From a beta proteobacterium CB (GTDB taxonomy: Bacteria; Pseudomonadota; Gammaproteobacteria; Burkholderiales; Burkholderiaceae), in NCBI GenBank assembly GCA_000342265.1, contig CP004348.1:1674001-1738000 (forward strand): 64,000 nt of DNA. Direction: 5' to 3'. Under the pieces are notes generated by a model. It worked only from the letters and a program-made list of their open reading frames with translations. It had not been told where the DNA came from and searched no databases. Numbering within the stretch: position 1 is the stretch's first letter; the number at the start of each line of letters is the position of its first letter. Shown here piece by piece: positions 8,811 through 17,864 of this stretch. A program made the translations under genes and the position numbers.

Positions 8811-9653
8811 ATGCCAACACAACAACTCGACTATTTCACATCCCTCGTTGCTGAGGACGAAAACCTTCCCTTAACCGAGGCAGCAATAGCGGTTGCGCAA
8901 CACGCCTACCCTGACCTCGATGTCCAGGGAGTGCTTGATCAGATTGATCAGTGGGGCAACAGACTCAAGCAACGCATTACTTCAGATACACCACCGATTC
9001 AGCGCCTGCAGTTGCTCAAGCATTTCTTTTATAACGAGCTAGGCTTTGGTCCGAACCCGAATGACTTTTACGCGCCTGAGAATTCTTATCTTCATCAGAT
9101 CATTGAGAGTCGCCGCGGCATACCAATCTCATTGGCCATCTTGATGGTGGAGCTCGGACAACAAATTGGTTTGAATATTCGCGGAGTGTCCTTCCCCAAT
9201 CACTTTATGATGCGCATCTCCTTGCAGCAAGGTGAAATCATCATGGATCCCTTAAATGGCGATTCCCTCTCGAAAAATCAACTCCAAGAAATGCTCGATC
9301 CATATTTGGATGCTAAAGGCTATCGCGGCGAGCTCAGCTTGCCGCTCAATATTTTCTTGCGCGCCTCTAGTTCTCGAGAAATTCTCTCGCGCTTTATGAG
9401 AAATCTCAAAATGATCTATTCAGAAGATGAGCGCTGGGAGCGTCTTCTAGGAATTCAAGAGCGACTAGTGATCTTGCTGCCAGACTCAACCGAAGAGATT
9501 CGTGATCGTGGCTTGATCTTTGCGCAATTGGAGTATGTTCGCCCTGCAATAGCAGATCTACATCGCTACTTAAGCGAGATGCCTGGCGCAGAAGATGCAG
9601 CAGACATTCGCGAACATATCGCTACTCTAGAGAGTCAAACCAAGCTGCATTAA
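8811..9653 (+). CDS. SirB1 family protein (transglutaminase-like fold plus TPR-like C-terminus)
   Basis: The 280-residue protein belongs to the SirB1/Transglut_core2 family. The conserved block runs SRRGIPISLAILMVELG (about 100-116), then VSFPNHFMMRI with H131, then a DPLNG containing D146. A helical TPR-like region follows from about 180. The position where transglutaminases carry the nucleophilic Cys is Ser107, so this protein is probably not a classical thiol enzyme; that is common in the family. The ATG at 8811 starts the conserved region. The frame is open further upstream (to 8667), but that part overlaps murJ out of frame and lacks family similarity. Confidence 0.85.
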   Translation: MPTQQLDYFTSLVAEDENLPLTEAAIAVAQHAYPDLDVQGVLDQIDQWGNRLKQRITSDTPPIQRLQLLKHFFYNELGFGPNPNDFYAPENSYLHQIIESRRGIPISLAILMVELGQQIGLNIRGVSFPNHFMMRISLQQGEIIMDPLNGDSLSKNQLQEMLDPYLDAKGYRGELSLPLNIFLRASSSREILSRFMRNLKMIYSEDERWERLLGIQERLVILLPDSTEEIRDRGLIFAQLEYVRPAIADLHRYLSEMPGAEDAADIREHIATLESQTKLH

Positions 9654-9663
9654 TTAGGACCAG

Positions 9664-9700
9664 GGCTATCTCTCAAGAGATAGCCGCTTGACTCCTCTTA
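9664..9700. terminator. Hairpin between converging SirB1-type and dedA genes
   Basis: A perfect ten-base stem GGCTATCTCT/AGAGATAGCC (9664-9673 with 9676-9685) has an apparent two-base loop and is followed on the plus strand by a pyrimidine- and T-rich stretch. It lies between two converging genes, so a shared terminator is the simplest reading. Confidence 0.72.
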
Positions 9701-9704
9701 CTCT

Positions 9705-10364
9705 TTATTTCTTTTTACGTTGAAATATTTTGTAGAGAGCCGCCAGTACGATTGGAATAGCCGCAGCGCCAATACCAATCAACACGATCACATTGAGGTT
9801 TTGACGAATGATCGGAATGTTGCCAAAGAAGTAGCCAGCAATCACCAAACCAAAGACCCACAATAGCGCACCAGTCACGTTAAATAACTGGAAGCGCGAA
9901 AAATTCATTGCTGAGACGCCGGCAACAAAAGGGGCAAAGGTACGAATGATCGGCAAAAAGCGCGCCACGATGATTGTTTTACCACCATGCTTCTCATAAA
10001 AAGAATGTGTCTTACGCAAGGCTGCCTGATCAATCCAGCGTGATTGACTGCTGAAAATTCTTTCGCCGATCCAGCGGCCGATAAAGTAATTCACGGTATT
10101 GCCAGCAATCGCGGCGATCAATAAACCAATACAAAGCGTCCACAAGTTGAAATGCTCGGTAGCGCAATAGGCTCCCGCAATAAACAGCAATGAGTCGCCC
10201 GGCAAAAACGGAGCAACCACTAATCCGGTTTCCGCAAACACGATGGCGAAGAGTAAACCATAAGCCCAGTAGCCGTATTGCTGAATCACCACGTCTAAAT
10301 GACGATCAATGTGCAATAGTAGGTCGCCTAACTGCAATAAGGTATCGATCAAATCGTGCTCCAT
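9705..10364 (-). CDS. DedA family inner-membrane protein
   Basis: This 219-residue polytopic membrane protein belongs to the DedA/VTT family, whose members act in undecaprenyl-phosphate or phospholipid translocation and membrane homeostasis. Both signature stretches are present: FAETGLVVAPFLPGDSLLF with its conserved Glu (about 45-63), and VARFLPIIRTFAPFVAGVSA (about 134-153) with its conserved Arg residues. A basic C-terminal FQRKKK tail is also typical. The gene is monocistronic. The exact paralogue (DedA, YohD, YqjA and so on) cannot be told from sequence alone. Confidence 0.92.
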   Translation of the reverse strand: MEHDLIDTLLQLGDLLLHIDRHLDVVIQQYGYWAYGLLFAIVFAETGLVVAPFLPGDSLLFIAGAYCATEHFNLWTLCIGLLIAAIAGNTVNYFIGRWIGERIFSSQSRWIDQAALRKTHSFYEKHGGKTIIVARFLPIIRTFAPFVAGVSAMNFSRFQLFNVTGALLWVFGLVIAGYFFGNIPIIRQNLNVIVLIGIGAAAIPIVLAALYKIFQRKKK

Positions 10365-10431
10365 GTATTAGTTGCAAGGATATTAACAGGCTAGCAATAC
10401 AGATCGAGACATTTCATTCCTATAATGCAGT

Positions 10432-11436
10432 ATGCAAACTGAACTTCACATTCAGCCTACGCATTCATCTGATCAGCCACCCATACTATGTATTGTTGGC
10501 CCTACAGGCGCAGGCAAAACCCATCTCGCAATGGCTGTTGCAGAGCATGCCAAATCCATTGGTCAAACCGTTGAACTAATCAGCATGGATTCTGCCTTGG
10601 TATATCGCGGACTGGATATTGGTAGCGCCAAACCAAGCAAAGCAGAGCAAGCGTCTGTTCAGCACCACCTGATTGATATCTTAGAACCCACTGAATCCTA
10701 TTCTGCAGCGCGCTTCGCAAAGGATGCCAAGCGACTCTGTGAAGAAATTCGTAATCGTGGAAATATTCCTGTTGTTGTGGGCGGCACGATGCTGTATTGG
10801 CGAGCTTGGGCATACGGCCTCTCTTCCCTGCCCCCAGCAGATCCAGAGATTCGCGCCCGCCTAGATGTGCAAGGTAAAGCTATTGGCTGGCCTGCAATGC
10901 ATGCCGAACTAGCTAAAGTTGACCCCATTACTGCCGCACGTTTACAGCCGAATGACTCTCAACGTGTGCAACGTGCTCTAGAGGTTCATGAGATTACTGG
11001 CAAACCGATGTCGGAACTTCTGGCTGATTCACCGAGCGAAGATGGTAGAGAAGGGTCAGCCATTCCAGAGTGGATTGATCTTGTATCACTAGAGCCAAGT
11101 GATCGTTCACGTTTGCATCAGAATCTAGAAAGACGATTTGATGAAATGCTTGCCGGAGGATTGCTAGAAGAAGTTGAACTGCTAAGAAAAAATCCAGACC
11201 TGCATGCTGACCTTCCAGCTATTCGCTCAGTAGGCTATCGACAAGTTTGGGAGTATTTATCAGGAGAGGTAGATCAAATCGAAATGCGCTACAAAGCTCT
11301 AGCAGCTACTCGACAGCTTGGTAAACGGCAATTGACTTGGTTGCGTGCGATCGCTGGAAGAAAAACATTTGACCCCTTTAATCCAGACGAGCTAAAAGCA
11401 GCCATCGAGTACTGCCAGCAAAGCCTAAAAAAATAG
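10432..11436 (+). CDS. miaA: tRNA dimethylallyltransferase
   Basis: MiaA adds a dimethylallyl group to N6 of A37 in tRNAs reading codons that start with U. The 334-residue product has the P-loop GPTGAGKT at 23-30, the substrate-binding SMDSALVYRGLDIGSAKP segment, HHLIDI and GGTMLYWRA. The C-terminal part shows the RQLGKRQLTWLR helix typical of the family. It is divergent from dedA and converges with purM. Confidence 0.97.
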   Translation: MQTELHIQPTHSSDQPPILCIVGPTGAGKTHLAMAVAEHAKSIGQTVELISMDSALVYRGLDIGSAKPSKAEQASVQHHLIDILEPTESYSAARFAKDAKRLCEEIRNRGNIPVVVGGTMLYWRAWAYGLSSLPPADPEIRARLDVQGKAIGWPAMHAELAKVDPITAARLQPNDSQRVQRALEVHEITGKPMSELLADSPSEDGREGSAIPEWIDLVSLEPSDRSRLHQNLERRFDEMLAGGLLEEVELLRKNPDLHADLPAIRSVGYRQVWEYLSGEVDQIEMRYKALAATRQLGKRQLTWLRAIAGRKTFDPFNPDELKAAIEYCQQSLKK

Positions 11437-11444
11437 GCTTGCTG
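11416..11444. terminator. Hairpin between converging miaA and purM
   Basis: The stem CAGCA-AGCCTA pairs with TAGGCTTGCTG around an A6 loop, with one bulged A. It begins inside the last miaA codons and extends past its stop. There is no clear T tract on either side, so I offer it as a probable but non-canonical transcript-end structure. Confidence 0.45.
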
Positions 11445-11448
11445 TGTA

Positions 11449-12501
11449 TTAAATAACGATTGTTTGCGGTGCGCCAGCAGGACGCTCTACAACCTCACCA
11501 ACAGTCCACGCATGTAAACCTTCTGCCTTAAGCGATTGAATTGCAGTATCTGCTTGATCAGCGGACACAATCACCACCATACCAATACCGCAATTAAATA
11601 CGCGCACCATTTCTGCATCAGCAACGCCGCCCTTCATCTGCAACCAGCGGAAGAGCTCTGGCATTTGCCAACTATCGCGATGTAAGACAGCTTGTGTATT
11701 TTCTGGAAGCACACGAGGCACGTTATCCACTAAACCGCCACCAGTAATATGAGCCATGCCCTTCACATTCATTTCGTTGATCAGCTTTAACAGTGGCTTC
11801 ACATAAATTTGTGTAGGAGCCATCACAACATCACCCAAAGGACGGCCACCTAAATCATCGCTTGGCTTTGCACCGGCACGCTCAATGATTTTACGAACCA
11901 ATGAATAACCATTGGAATGGGCGCCGCTTGAAGCGATTGCTAAAACAGCATCACCCGGAGCAATCGTGGCACCCGTAATAATTTTCGATTTTTCAACTGC
12001 ACCAACAGCAAAGCCAGCTAAGTCGTATTCGCCTGGAGGATACATACCAGGCATCTCAGCGGTTTCACCACCAATGAGTGCACAACCAGATAACTCACAA
12101 CCTTTAGCAATCCCGCCAACTACAGTTGCCGCAGTATCTACAGTAAGCTTGCCACAAGCAAAGTAATCCAAGAAAAAGAGGGGTTCAGCACCCTGCACCA
12201 AAATATCGTTCACGCTCATTGCTACTAAATCTTGGCCAATCGTATCGTGACGATTCCACTCAAAAGCTAATCTGAGTTTTGTACCAACGCCATCCGTACC
12301 AGATACCAATACTGGCTCTTTGTAGCGCTTTGGCACCTCAAACAGGGCGCCAAAGCCTCCAATCCCAGCCAATACGCCTTCGCGCATGGTTTTCTTAGCC
12401 AAAGGCTTAATACGATCTACCAAATCATCTCCAGCGTCGATATCGACACCAGCATCACGGTAGGAAAGGCCTTTAGAGGAAGAATTGGTAGATGAGTTCA
12501 T
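11449..12501 (-). CDS. purM: Phosphoribosylformylglycinamidine cyclo-ligase (AIR synthetase)
   Basis: PurM closes the imidazole ring, turning FGAM into AIR with ATP, in purine synthesis. The 350-residue product has the family opening [17 protein letters not shown], then [22 protein letters not shown], the glycine-rich [19 protein letters not shown] region, [11 protein letters not shown] and [16 protein letters not shown]. All these landmarks are intact. The gene stands alone; the nearest purine gene in this window is purB, about 41 kb away. Confidence 0.98.
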   Translation of the reverse strand: MNSSTNSSSKGLSYRDAGVDIDAGDDLVDRIKPLAKKTMREGVLAGIGGFGALFEVPKRYKEPVLVSGTDGVGTKLRLAFEWNRHDTIGQDLVAMSVNDILVQGAEPLFFLDYFACGKLTVDTAATVVGGIAKGCELSGCALIGGETAEMPGMYPPGEYDLAGFAVGAVEKSKIITGATIAPGDAVLAIASSGAHSNGYSLVRKIIERAGAKPSDDLGGRPLGDVVMAPTQIYVKPLLKLINEMNVKGMAHITGGGLVDNVPRVLPENTQAVLHRDSWQMPELFRWLQMKGGVADAEMVRVFNCGIGMVVIVSADQADTAIQSLKAEGLHAWTVGEVVERPAGAPQTIVI

Positions 12502-12574
12502 GTCAGGGATAGAAGATTAGTAAAAAACGTTACTTGGTCGGTAGAATCATTGAATTCTAGAGGATTCGAGCACG

Positions 12575-13564
12575 ATGGCTGAAATTTTTACCCCTTTTTT
12601 AACCGCATTTATTCTGGCTTATGCCCTGCGCCCAGTTTGCTTGTGGCTTGAGAGGCATCGCCTACCCCGTGCAGCAGCAGCTGGGATTGCCATGATTATT
12701 GGTTTGGCGGTCGTATTTTCGATTTTGACCCTCTTTATTACCCTTCTTAAAACTGAAATCCCCCTCATCAAGGCTCAATTTCCAACTTGGATCCAAAATA
12801 CCCAATCTTGGCTTGGGCCCAAGTTAAGCGAATTTCACATCAATGTGGATTGGGGCACCCTCAAAACTAGTGCCACCCAAAAGATTACCGATCACTTTAA
12901 CGACAATTCTGATGCCCTCATGTCATCCACGCTGGAGACAGTTCTGACATCAGGCAGTTCTGTGATTGCTGGCTTTGTAAACGCAGTCCTGATTTTGTTT
13001 GTGATGTTTTATTTGCTGATCGATTGGGATCACTTTTTTCAGCTAGTCAGAAAAGTTGTGCCACTGCGTGCGCAAGAAACCATTCATCACTTAGCCATGC
13101 ATGCGGATGGTCTGCTATCGCAATATCTTCGAGGCATGCTGATCGTGATTTCCATCATGTCTGTTTTTTATAGCGTTGGCTTAAGTCTGATTGGTATTAA
13201 AGGTGCGGCGGCATTAGGCGTCTTCACCGCACTGATGATTGTGATTCCCTATATTGGTATTACGCTAGGCTTCACCTTGGCAATTCTTGCAGCCCTTTTA
13301 CAGTTTGGGCCTGGTGGCGCAATCATTGGCGTTTTGGTGCTGTATGGACTAGGGCAATTTATTGAAGGCTTCTTCCTTACGCCCCGCCTAGTGGGCGAGC
13401 GTATTGGTCTTCATCCAGTTGCCGTGCTCTTTGCATTGCTACTGTTTGGAAAATTATTTGGTTTCTTTGGCGTCTTACTTGCATTACCGACGAGCGCAGT
13501 AGGCTTAGTGCTTCTGCAATATGGCTGGTCGCGCTATACGCAAAGTCCGTGGTATCAAAAGTAA
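12575..13564 (+). CDS. AI-2E transporter (PerM/YdiK) family permease, short N-terminus
   Basis: This is a 329-residue polytopic membrane protein. The C-terminal signature GFFLTPRLVGERIGLHP and the GKLFGFFGVLLALP helix identify the AI-2E transporter superfamily, whose members are implicated in autoinducer or ion export; the substrate here is unknown. It starts MAEIFTPFLTAFILAYALRP, directly in what is usually the second hydrophobic segment of the family. A stop (12551-12553) blocks any longer start, so the first helix appears absent. hda follows after 12 bases and is probably cotranscribed. Confidence 0.87.
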   Translation: MAEIFTPFLTAFILAYALRPVCLWLERHRLPRAAAAGIAMIIGLAVVFSILTLFITLLKTEIPLIKAQFPTWIQNTQSWLGPKLSEFHINVDWGTLKTSATQKITDHFNDNSDALMSSTLETVLTSGSSVIAGFVNAVLILFVMFYLLIDWDHFFQLVRKVVPLRAQETIHHLAMHADGLLSQYLRGMLIVISIMSVFYSVGLSLIGIKGAAALGVFTALMIVIPYIGITLGFTLAILAALLQFGPGGAIIGVLVLYGLGQFIEGFFLTPRLVGERIGLHPVAVLFALLLFGKLFGFFGVLLALPTSAVGLVLLQYGWSRYTQSPWYQK

Positions 13565-13576
13565 GCTTGCGCAGTA

Positions 13577-14335
13577 ATGAATAGCTCCTCACTCCCAAAA
13601 CAATTTGCGCTCGACATTGGCCATACGCCTAAACCCAGCTTAAGTAATTTTTTAGCCGGAGAAAATCTAGCACTGCACTCTGCCTTGTTGGCTTTAGCTA
13701 AATCCTGGGAAATACATGCCCCGAGAGAAGCAGGCGAGAATCCACTGAATCAACGCTGGATCTATTGGTGGGGACCAGCAGGTTCTGGTCGCACCCATTT
13801 ACTCAGCGCCATTAGCGATGCCGCTCAGCAACTGGGGCTAAAACACTTTCCCCTCACCCCAAATGAGCCCATTTCTTGGGTACGCCTAGAGGAAAGCCTC
13901 TCCGCCCTATGCACGAGCGATACACCGTCGGTCATTACGGTTGATGATGTAGATCGACTCGATGAGCGCTTAGTAGCCTCCTTATTTCGTATTCTGAATG
14001 CCATTCAGGGTAGCAAGGCAGTCCATATTTTCATGGCAGGCAATGCCGCTCCTAGTGCCTTAAAGCTCAGAGAAGACCTTCGCACACGCCTGGGATGGGG
14101 TTTGGTCTTTCAAACTCACCTTTTGGGCGATGATGAGAAAATAGAAGCATTACAACAAGCAGCGCAAGCGCGTGGCTTGGTTTTATCGCCAGATGTATTG
14201 CCTTGGTTGTTAAATCGCTTTTATCGCGATATGCCTAACCTGATGGCCTTGATTGATGCTTTGGATGCTTATTCACTAGAAACAAAACGTGCTGTCACTT
14301 TGCCTCTTGTAAGAGAGCTCTTGCAGCCAAAATAA
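13577..14335 (+). CDS. hda: DnaA-homologous replication regulator Hda/DnaA-like ATPase
   Basis: Hda-type proteins work with the DNA-loaded beta clamp to trigger hydrolysis of DnaA-bound ATP, restraining re-initiation. The product is 252 residues, similar to DnaA domain III, with an N-terminal KQFALDIGHTPKPSLSNFLAGEN, a Walker A GPAGSGRTH at 66-74 (Arg in place of the usual Lys, as in known Hda) and Walker B ITVDDVDRL. The N-terminal KQFALDI resembles the clamp-binding motif. The usual DnaA DNA-binding domain is absent. It lies between a permease and a HAD phosphatase gene on one strand. Confidence 0.9.
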   Translation: MNSSSLPKQFALDIGHTPKPSLSNFLAGENLALHSALLALAKSWEIHAPREAGENPLNQRWIYWWGPAGSGRTHLLSAISDAAQQLGLKHFPLTPNEPISWVRLEESLSALCTSDTPSVITVDDVDRLDERLVASLFRILNAIQGSKAVHIFMAGNAAPSALKLREDLRTRLGWGLVFQTHLLGDDEKIEALQQAAQARGLVLSPDVLPWLLNRFYRDMPNLMALIDALDAYSLETKRAVTLPLVRELLQPK

Positions 14336-14341
14336 ATATTA

Positions 14342-15022
14342 ATGACCCAATTAGCACTGTTCGACTTAGATCACACTCTTCTCCCCTGCGATAGCGATTA
14401 CGAATGGGGCCAGTTTTTGGCACGTATTGGCGTAGTGGATAGCAAATACTATGCGCAGCAAAATGAACGCTTCTATCAAGATTACAAAGATGGCAAGCTC
14501 AATATCCAGGAGTTTTTGCGCTTTGCTTTGAAGCCGCTTTCGGAGCATTCTCGCGCTCAACTCAAAGAGTGGCATGACGCTTTTATGAAGGAGGTGATTA
14601 CTGGTCAACTCCGTCAACAGGCAATTGATCTCGTCAAGCGACACCAAGATGCCGGCGATCTTTGCTGCGTTGTTACTGCAACCAACAGCTTTGTGACCAG
14701 ACCCATCGTGGAAAGTTTTGGCATCGAGCATTTAGTGGCTACTGAACCCGCTACTGTGGGAGATAACCCTCTTGCCAACTTCACGGGTGAAGTCAAAGGT
14801 ATTCCGAGTTTTCGAGAAGGGAAAATTCAACGCGTACATGATTGGCTCTCTACTCAAAAGCTCGCATTAGATCAATTGCCACAAAGTTATTTTTATTCAG
14901 ACTCTATGAACGATTTACCTCTCCTGGAAAAAGTCAGCAATCCTATTGCTACCAATCCGGACGCTCGCCTACGTGATGAAGCCTCAAAACGTCACTGGCC
15001 CATACTTGAACTGTTTGCATGA
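14342..15022 (+). CDS. HAD-IB family phosphatase (SerB-like)
   Basis: The 226-residue protein is a haloacid-dehalogenase superfamily phosphatase of subclass IB. Motif I is FDLDHTLLPCDSD (catalytic Asp8 and Asp10), motif II falls in VVTATNSFV, and the C-terminal acidic motif is YSDSMNDLPLLE. The helical cap sits between motifs I and II. Similar genes in Burkholderiales are annotated as HAD-IB hydrolases or putative histidinol-phosphate phosphatases; the substrate cannot be read here. Its stop overlaps the pcnB ATG (ATGA), so coupling is likely. Confidence 0.88.
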   Translation: MTQLALFDLDHTLLPCDSDYEWGQFLARIGVVDSKYYAQQNERFYQDYKDGKLNIQEFLRFALKPLSEHSRAQLKEWHDAFMKEVITGQLRQQAIDLVKRHQDAGDLCCVVTATNSFVTRPIVESFGIEHLVATEPATVGDNPLANFTGEVKGIPSFREGKIQRVHDWLSTQKLALDQLPQSYFYSDSMNDLPLLEKVSNPIATNPDARLRDEASKRHWPILELFA

Positions 15023-16419
15023 TTACCAAATTTATTAAACGCATTTTGCGTCGTGACCCCATGGTCCGACATACTGCAGCCCATACCTCTGGCGCACCAA
15101 AACGTATTCCTAAAAAATCACACCGCATTGACCCGCATTTGCTTTCTAAAAATGCCGTGAAGGTCACCCAGACCTTGCAGCAGGCTGGCTATGATGCTTT
15201 TATTGTCGGTGGCGCAGTTCGAGATTTAGCCTTAGGCATTGGTCCCAAGGATTTTGATGTAGCAACCAATGCCACACCAGAGCAAGTACAAAAACTATTC
15301 CGCAAAGCTCGCCTGATTGGTCGTCGCTTTCAGATTGTGCATGTGACTTTCTTTGGCAAAGGCCAACCTGAAATCATTGAAGTATCGACCTTCAGAGCCT
15401 TATTAGAGAACGCCGGTGAGCATGTGGCTGAGAATGGCCGCATTCTGCGTGACAACGTTTGGGGCAGTCAGCATGAAGATGCCGCACGCAGAGATTTCAG
15501 TATCAATGCGATGTACTACGACCCCGCTACCGAGACTGTTCTCGACTATCACGGCGGCATGGCTGATATGCAGAAGAAAACTCTGCGCATGATTGGTGAT
15601 CCTGCTAAGCGCTATCGCGAAGATCCTATCCGAATGCTGCGCGCTATTCGTTTTGCCGCTAAAACAGGGTTTACTTTAGATACCGCAACACGTGCGCCTA
15701 TCGCCAAATTGGGCAAGCTGATTCATGATGTTCCATCGGCTCGCCTGTTTGATGAAATCCTCAAGCTACTCATGTCCGGTTATTCATGGGCTGCGATTCA
15801 AGGCCTGAAAGATGCAGGACTGCACCACGGCCTTCTACCTTTACTTGATCACATCTTGGATCAAAGTGCAGACTCTAAAGAAGCAAATGATTTTGTTCGC
15901 ATTGCCCTCGCCAATACCGATCAACGCATTCAATCGGGCAAAAGCGTGTCAGCTGGCTTCTTGTTTGCGACTTTGCTCTGGCCAGACCTCCTAGGTAACT
16001 GGAAAAAGAATATCGCTAAAGGAATTTCCAACATTCCCGCACTCCATGATGCAATGGATGAGACCATTGCTAGCCAAAGTAACGGCATGGTGATCCAGCG
16101 CCGCTTTGAAAGTGATGTGCGAGAAATCTGGTCTATGCAACCCCGCTTTGAAAAGCGTGTCGGACGCTACCCTTATCGCCTCATTGAATCCCCCCGCTTT
16201 AGAGCGGGTTATGACTTTATGCTCTTGCGCTGTGCCACAGGAGAAAAAAACCCGGTACTAGGCGAGTGGTGGACCAGTTTCATTGCAAGCGATCCAGCAG
16301 GGCAGGAAGCCTTGATGGCTAGTGTCAAAAACGAGACTGGTAATAGCGCCGCCCCTGCAAAACGCCGGCGCCGCAGAAAGGCCAAATCAGCCGCGCCCAC
16401 TGAAGGTGCAGCAGACTAA
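15019..16419 (+). CDS. pcnB: Poly(A) polymerase I
   Basis: PcnB adds 3' poly(A) tails to RNAs, promoting decay. The 466-residue protein is a class II nucleotidyltransferase with FIVGGAVRDLALG (GGAVRD at 64-69), the metal-binding DFDVAT (Asp78 and Asp80) and the flexible-loop RRFQIVHV. The RRDFSINAMYYDP stretch and an RRRRRK-rich basic tail follow, which distinguish PcnB from the CCA-adding enzyme. The ATG is the first after the overlap with the HAD gene. A second in-frame ATG lies at codon 15. Confidence 0.94.
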   Translation: MITKFIKRILRRDPMVRHTAAHTSGAPKRIPKKSHRIDPHLLSKNAVKVTQTLQQAGYDAFIVGGAVRDLALGIGPKDFDVATNATPEQVQKLFRKARLIGRRFQIVHVTFFGKGQPEIIEVSTFRALLENAGEHVAENGRILRDNVWGSQHEDAARRDFSINAMYYDPATETVLDYHGGMADMQKKTLRMIGDPAKRYREDPIRMLRAIRFAAKTGFTLDTATRAPIAKLGKLIHDVPSARLFDEILKLLMSGYSWAAIQGLKDAGLHHGLLPLLDHILDQSADSKEANDFVRIALANTDQRIQSGKSVSAGFLFATLLWPDLLGNWKKNIAKGISNIPALHDAMDETIASQSNGMVIQRRFESDVREIWSMQPRFEKRVGRYPYRLIESPRFRAGYDFMLLRCATGEKNPVLGEWWTSFIASDPAGQEALMASVKNETGNSAAPAKRRRRRKAKSAAPTEGAAD

Positions 16420-16489
16420 GCAGACTTGAGAAAAATTCAGTAAAGTAGATTCGGTAGTTTCGTGTACTTTTCTTTCGTTTGGAATAAGC

Positions 16490-17017
16490 ATGGCTCGAGC
16501 TTTTATTGGATTTGGTGGCAATATCGGTGACACACGTCAGCTCATTACGGATGCGATCGTGTGCCTTGCGCAGCGCTGTGAACTCCAAATCCTGGCCAAA
16601 AGCTGTTTCTACCAAAGCGCACCCTTTCAAGCCACTGGTGGCGACTATATCAATGCCGTAATTGAAATTGAAACGCAATTAAGTCCCTACGGCTTATTGC
16701 ATGTCTGCCAAGCGGTTGAGCAAGAGTTTGGCCGTGAGCGCCCTTACGCTAATGCACCCCGCACGATTGATTTGGACATTCTGGCATTCGAAGGCGTATC
16801 CCAAACAGATACTGAACTCACCATTCCCCACCCCCGAATCATTGAGCGCTCTTTTGTCCTACTGCCTTTACTAGAAATTGCTCCAGATTTCTTTTTACCC
16901 AACTGGGGTGAATTGAAGGCCTATTTACCCAATGTGGCTGATCAGCGCATTGAAAAACTCGCTTGCCGGAACTGTAATTGCGGTGAACAAAACGTTTATA
17001 GCCAATCATCGCATTAA
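16490..17017 (+). CDS. folK: 2-amino-4-hydroxy-6-hydroxymethyldihydropteridine pyrophosphokinase
   Basis: FolK transfers pyrophosphate from ATP to 6-hydroxymethyl-dihydropterin in folate synthesis. The 175-residue product has the GFGGNIGD opening (about 7-14) and the PROSITE-type signature RTIDLDIL (91-98) with the two metal-binding Asp. HPRIIERSFVLLPLLEIAP follows. The C-terminal end (after about 155) is a short Cys-containing extension, CRNCNCGEQN. panB begins 17 bases later, so a folK-panB transcript is likely; both are vitamin-pathway genes. Confidence 0.96.
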   Translation: MARAFIGFGGNIGDTRQLITDAIVCLAQRCELQILAKSCFYQSAPFQATGGDYINAVIEIETQLSPYGLLHVCQAVEQEFGRERPYANAPRTIDLDILAFEGVSQTDTELTIPHPRIIERSFVLLPLLEIAPDFFLPNWGELKAYLPNVADQRIEKLACRNCNCGEQNVYSQSSH

Positions 17018-17034
17018 TTCATTAAAATCACGTA

Positions 17035-17850
17035 ATGGGTTACTTGCAAGGCGAAAAGCCAATTACGATTTCTAAACTCCTCTCCATGCGTGCTGAGGGT
17101 GAAAAAATTTCTATGCTGACGGCATACGATTCAACTATGTCAGCCTTGTTAAATCGCTGCGGGGTTGAAACTATCCTCATCGGGGACTCCTTAGGTAATG
17201 TGATCCAAGGGCACTCGAGCACCACACCAGTTACTGTTGAGCAGGTGGCATATCACACCGAATGCGTAGCCCGCGCCAACTCTCATGCGTTCATCATTGC
17301 CGATCTTCCTTTTGCCAGCTATGGTGATCCTGCTCAAGCATTAGATTCAGCAGCAAAGCTGATGCGTGCTGGTGCTGATATGGTGAAGCTTGAAGGCGGT
17401 GACTGGCAAATCGACATCATTCAGTATTTAGTGGAACGCAGCGTTCCAGTTTGTGCGCACCTAGGTTTGTTGCCTCAGTCCGTTCATATTCTGGGTGGCT
17501 ACAAGGTCCAAGGCAAATCAAAAGATGCTGCAAGCCTCATGCTTGAGCAAGCCATTGCTTGCGAGCAAGCTGGTGCACAAATGATTGTTCTCGAGGCAAT
17601 TCCCTCTTCATTGGGCAAGCTCATTACCGAATCACTTTCAATCCCCACCATTGGAATTGGCGCAGGGGCAGATTGCTCTGGCCAAGTATTAGTACTACAA
17701 GATATGCTGGGCATTAGCCCTGGAAAACCACCGAAGTTTGTCAAAAACTTTTTGGATGGTCACGCCTCAATTGAGGTGGCAGTCAAAGCCTATGTTCGAG
17801 AAGTGAAATCCGGAAAATTCCCCGGACCCGAACATGGCTTTGCTGGATAA
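17035..17850 (+). CDS. panB: 3-methyl-2-oxobutanoate hydroxymethyltransferase
   Basis: PanB makes ketopantoate from 2-oxoisovalerate and methylene-tetrahydrofolate, the first committed step of pantothenate synthesis. The 271-residue product begins with [21 protein letters not shown]. It continues with the metal-binding [40 protein letters not shown] and the [20 protein letters not shown] block. It converges with dnaJ with a gap of 14 bases and no evident terminator hairpin between them. Confidence 0.98.
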   Translation: MGYLQGEKPITISKLLSMRAEGEKISMLTAYDSTMSALLNRCGVETILIGDSLGNVIQGHSSTTPVTVEQVAYHTECVARANSHAFIIADLPFASYGDPAQALDSAAKLMRAGADMVKLEGGDWQIDIIQYLVERSVPVCAHLGLLPQSVHILGGYKVQGKSKDAASLMLEQAIACEQAGAQMIVLEAIPSSLGKLITESLSIPTIGIGAGADCSGQVLVLQDMLGISPGKPPKFVKNFLDGHASIEVAVKAYVREVKSGKFPGPEHGFAG

Positions 17851-17864
17851 GCCTGAACTACTAG

